A DNA stretch of 62,582 bases, from positions 1-62,582 of the forward strand of contig NZ_CAMEFJ010000008.1 of NCBI RefSeq assembly GCF_945915485.1, read 5' to 3'. This DNA is from an uncultured Agrococcus sp. (GTDB taxonomy: Bacteria; Actinomycetota; Actinomycetes; Actinomycetales; Microbacteriaceae). Within the stretch, counting starts at the first letter, position 1. Every line of letters begins with the position of its first letter. Positions 61,675-62,582 of this stretch are shown piece after piece. The position numbers and the translations under genes are program-made. The notes beneath the pieces are model-generated. The model was not told the origin of the DNA, searched no databases, and was given only the letters and a program-made list of their open reading frames with translations.

Positions 61675-62202
61675 ATGGGAGACATCTTCTCTGTTGTCGC
61701 AGACTCCACAAGGCGCGAGATCCTCGAGGTGCTACTCGAGCGACGGTCCAACGGCGCGGAAGCCAGCGTGAGTGAAATCGTCGACGCCCTCGGCGTGACG
61801 CAACCGACGGTGTCCAAGCACCTCAAGGTGTTGCGCGAAGCCGGTCTCGCGACCGTGCGAGACGAGGGCCAGCATCGCTACTACTCGATCGACGTCCAGC
61901 CCCTCGATGAACTCGACGACTGGTTGATGCCCTTCATCTTCGCCGAGCACTCCGACGACCAGCACGATGGCTTGGGTGCCGCGGCATTCGCCGCGTGGGC
62001 CGACGTGACGGGGTCGTTGCGCAGCGCCGCCGAGCAGGCGCGCAACCGTACCGCGCAGGCCAAGGATGCCGTCGAACGTGTCGCGCACGACCCCAAGCCC
62101 TTCGGTGAGTCGGTCGGTCGTCGTGCGGCCGAGGTCGTGCACGAGGCACGGAGCCGCGCGGAAGACGCGATAGAGCAGACACGGGATCGCCTGGGTCGCT
62201 GA
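61675..62202 (+). CDS. ArsR-family transcriptional regulator with extended helical tail
   Basis: 175 residues; ATG after AAGATAAGGGGT rather than the longer reading from 61651. Winged helix: FSVVADSTRREILEVLLERR, VSEIVDALGVTQPTVSKHLK, VLREAGLATVRDEGQHRYYS. The metal-binding Cys of metal-sensing ArsR proteins are absent. The C-terminal ~75 residues form a long Ala/Arg/Glu-rich amphipathic helix (SLRSAAEQARNRTAQAKDAV) unusual for the family and reminiscent of apolipoprotein-like tails. Targets unknown. Confidence 0.87.
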   Translation: MGDIFSVVADSTRREILEVLLERRSNGAEASVSEIVDALGVTQPTVSKHLKVLREAGLATVRDEGQHRYYSIDVQPLDELDDWLMPFIFAEHSDDQHDGLGAAAFAAWADVTGSLRSAAEQARNRTAQAKDAVERVAHDPKPFGESVGRRAAEVVHEARSRAEDAIEQTRDRLGR

Positions 62203-62483
62203 CGGCTGGCGCATGCCGGTATCTGCGCCCTTCGGTTCAGTGCGCAGTTCAGGTCGGTATTCCCACTAGATAGCGGCTCGAGTCGCGCGCTGAAGCGCGA
62301 GGCGGGCGGGTCTCGGAGCAGTAGTCGGCATCCGCCTCGTGCCTGCTCGTAACGTGGTGCGACTGGCCCGCGCTCCTGTTGGATGTGCGCTCGAGCGCTA
62401 CAGCCTGTAACATTGCGAGAGTGACTTTTTTGCGGCGGACTGGCCGCAGCCGTCCACGCAAGTATTAAGAAGGTGAGGAACCT
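62203..62483. other. Intergenic region upstream of the bS22-type gene
   Basis: 281 nt with no gene. GTAACATTG near 62407-62415 offers a TAACAT -10-like box; the ~70-nt stretch after it would be the leader of the gene at 62484. Confidence 0.45.
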
Positions 62484-62582
62484 ATGGGTTCTGTTGTAAA
62501 GAAGCGCCGCAAGCGCATGTCGAAGAAGAAGCACCGCAAGCGTCTTCGTAAGACACGCCACCAGCGTCGTAACAAGAAGTAG
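62484..62582 (+). CDS. bS22-type small ribosomal protein (AURKAIP1/COX24 domain)
   Basis: 32 residues, ATG after AAGGTGAGGAACCT; the stop is the last base of the window. Sequence MGSVVKKRRKRMSKKKHRKR continues with LRKTRHQRRNKK: about two-thirds of residues are Lys or Arg. This matches the tiny actinobacterial AURKAIP1/COX24-domain protein found bound to 16S rRNA in mycobacterial 30S structures (bS22). It is easily missed because of its length. Binds near the decoding region; probably monocistronic and highly expressed. Confidence 0.93.
   Translation: MGSVVKKRRKRMSKKKHRKRLRKTRHQRRNKK

Overview
The window is high-GC bacterial chromosome, most likely an actinomycete of the order Micrococcales and quite possibly Microbacteriaceae. 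This is inferred from WXG100/EccC-type genes, a 704-codon fusA in an rpsL-rpsG-fusA-tuf operon, a 32-residue very basic bS22-type ribosomal protein, many GTG starts and TANNNT -10 boxes. No rRNA, tRNA, CRISPR array or complete insertion sequence was recognised.

Positions 1-18.8 kb and 24.9-29.7 kb form two islands of one type VII secretion (T7SS) locus. The first begins with FHA proteins, a transmembrane Ser/Thr kinase, an FHA-plus-helical-domain protein and a 1502-residue EssC/EccC-type ATPase. Two cargo modules follow: a small WXG-like helical protein, a large LXG-like protein with membrane segments, members of a ~210-residue 'LPxGW' family, and small membrane proteins. Two WXG100-like genes encode identical proteins. 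Each module ends in the 3' remnant of a gene found intact in the other module. The second island carries a PP2C phosphatase, an FHA protein and a third module whose large protein ends in a lipase-like GxSxG domain. Five perfect GGGGAG-TT-CTCCCC palindromes, each 23-24 nt before a TANNNT box, stand in front of the operons of both islands and tie them into one apparent regulon. This is the most interesting content of the window.

Between the islands (19.2-24.9 kb) lie a Ugp-like ABC sugar/glycerophosphodiester importer and an AI-2E-family membrane protein. The str operon (30.2-34.6 kb), a second AI-2E-family protein, an RmlC-like epimerase and a small membrane protein follow. An IclR regulator is divergent from hutH-hutU-hutI (37.3-42.6 kb). 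Next come a GlcD-like flavoprotein, an Lrp regulator and a 2-oxoacid/acetoin dehydrogenase-like operon with a stand-alone lipoyl protein and an alpha/beta hydrolase (43.4-48.8 kb).

From 49.2 to 52.1 kb the sequence is gene-poor and full of hairpins: a tandem terminator-like family, a duplicated three-hairpin block around a small secreted protein gene, and an 86-nt repeat pair. A separate family of 70-nt inverted-repeat elements occurs at 29.7, 37.0, 37.2 and 49.3 kb. The rest is housekeeping: upp, tadA, putP, a cation efflux protein, proC, a TrkH/TrkA potassium pair, an ArsR-type regulator and the bS22-type gene.
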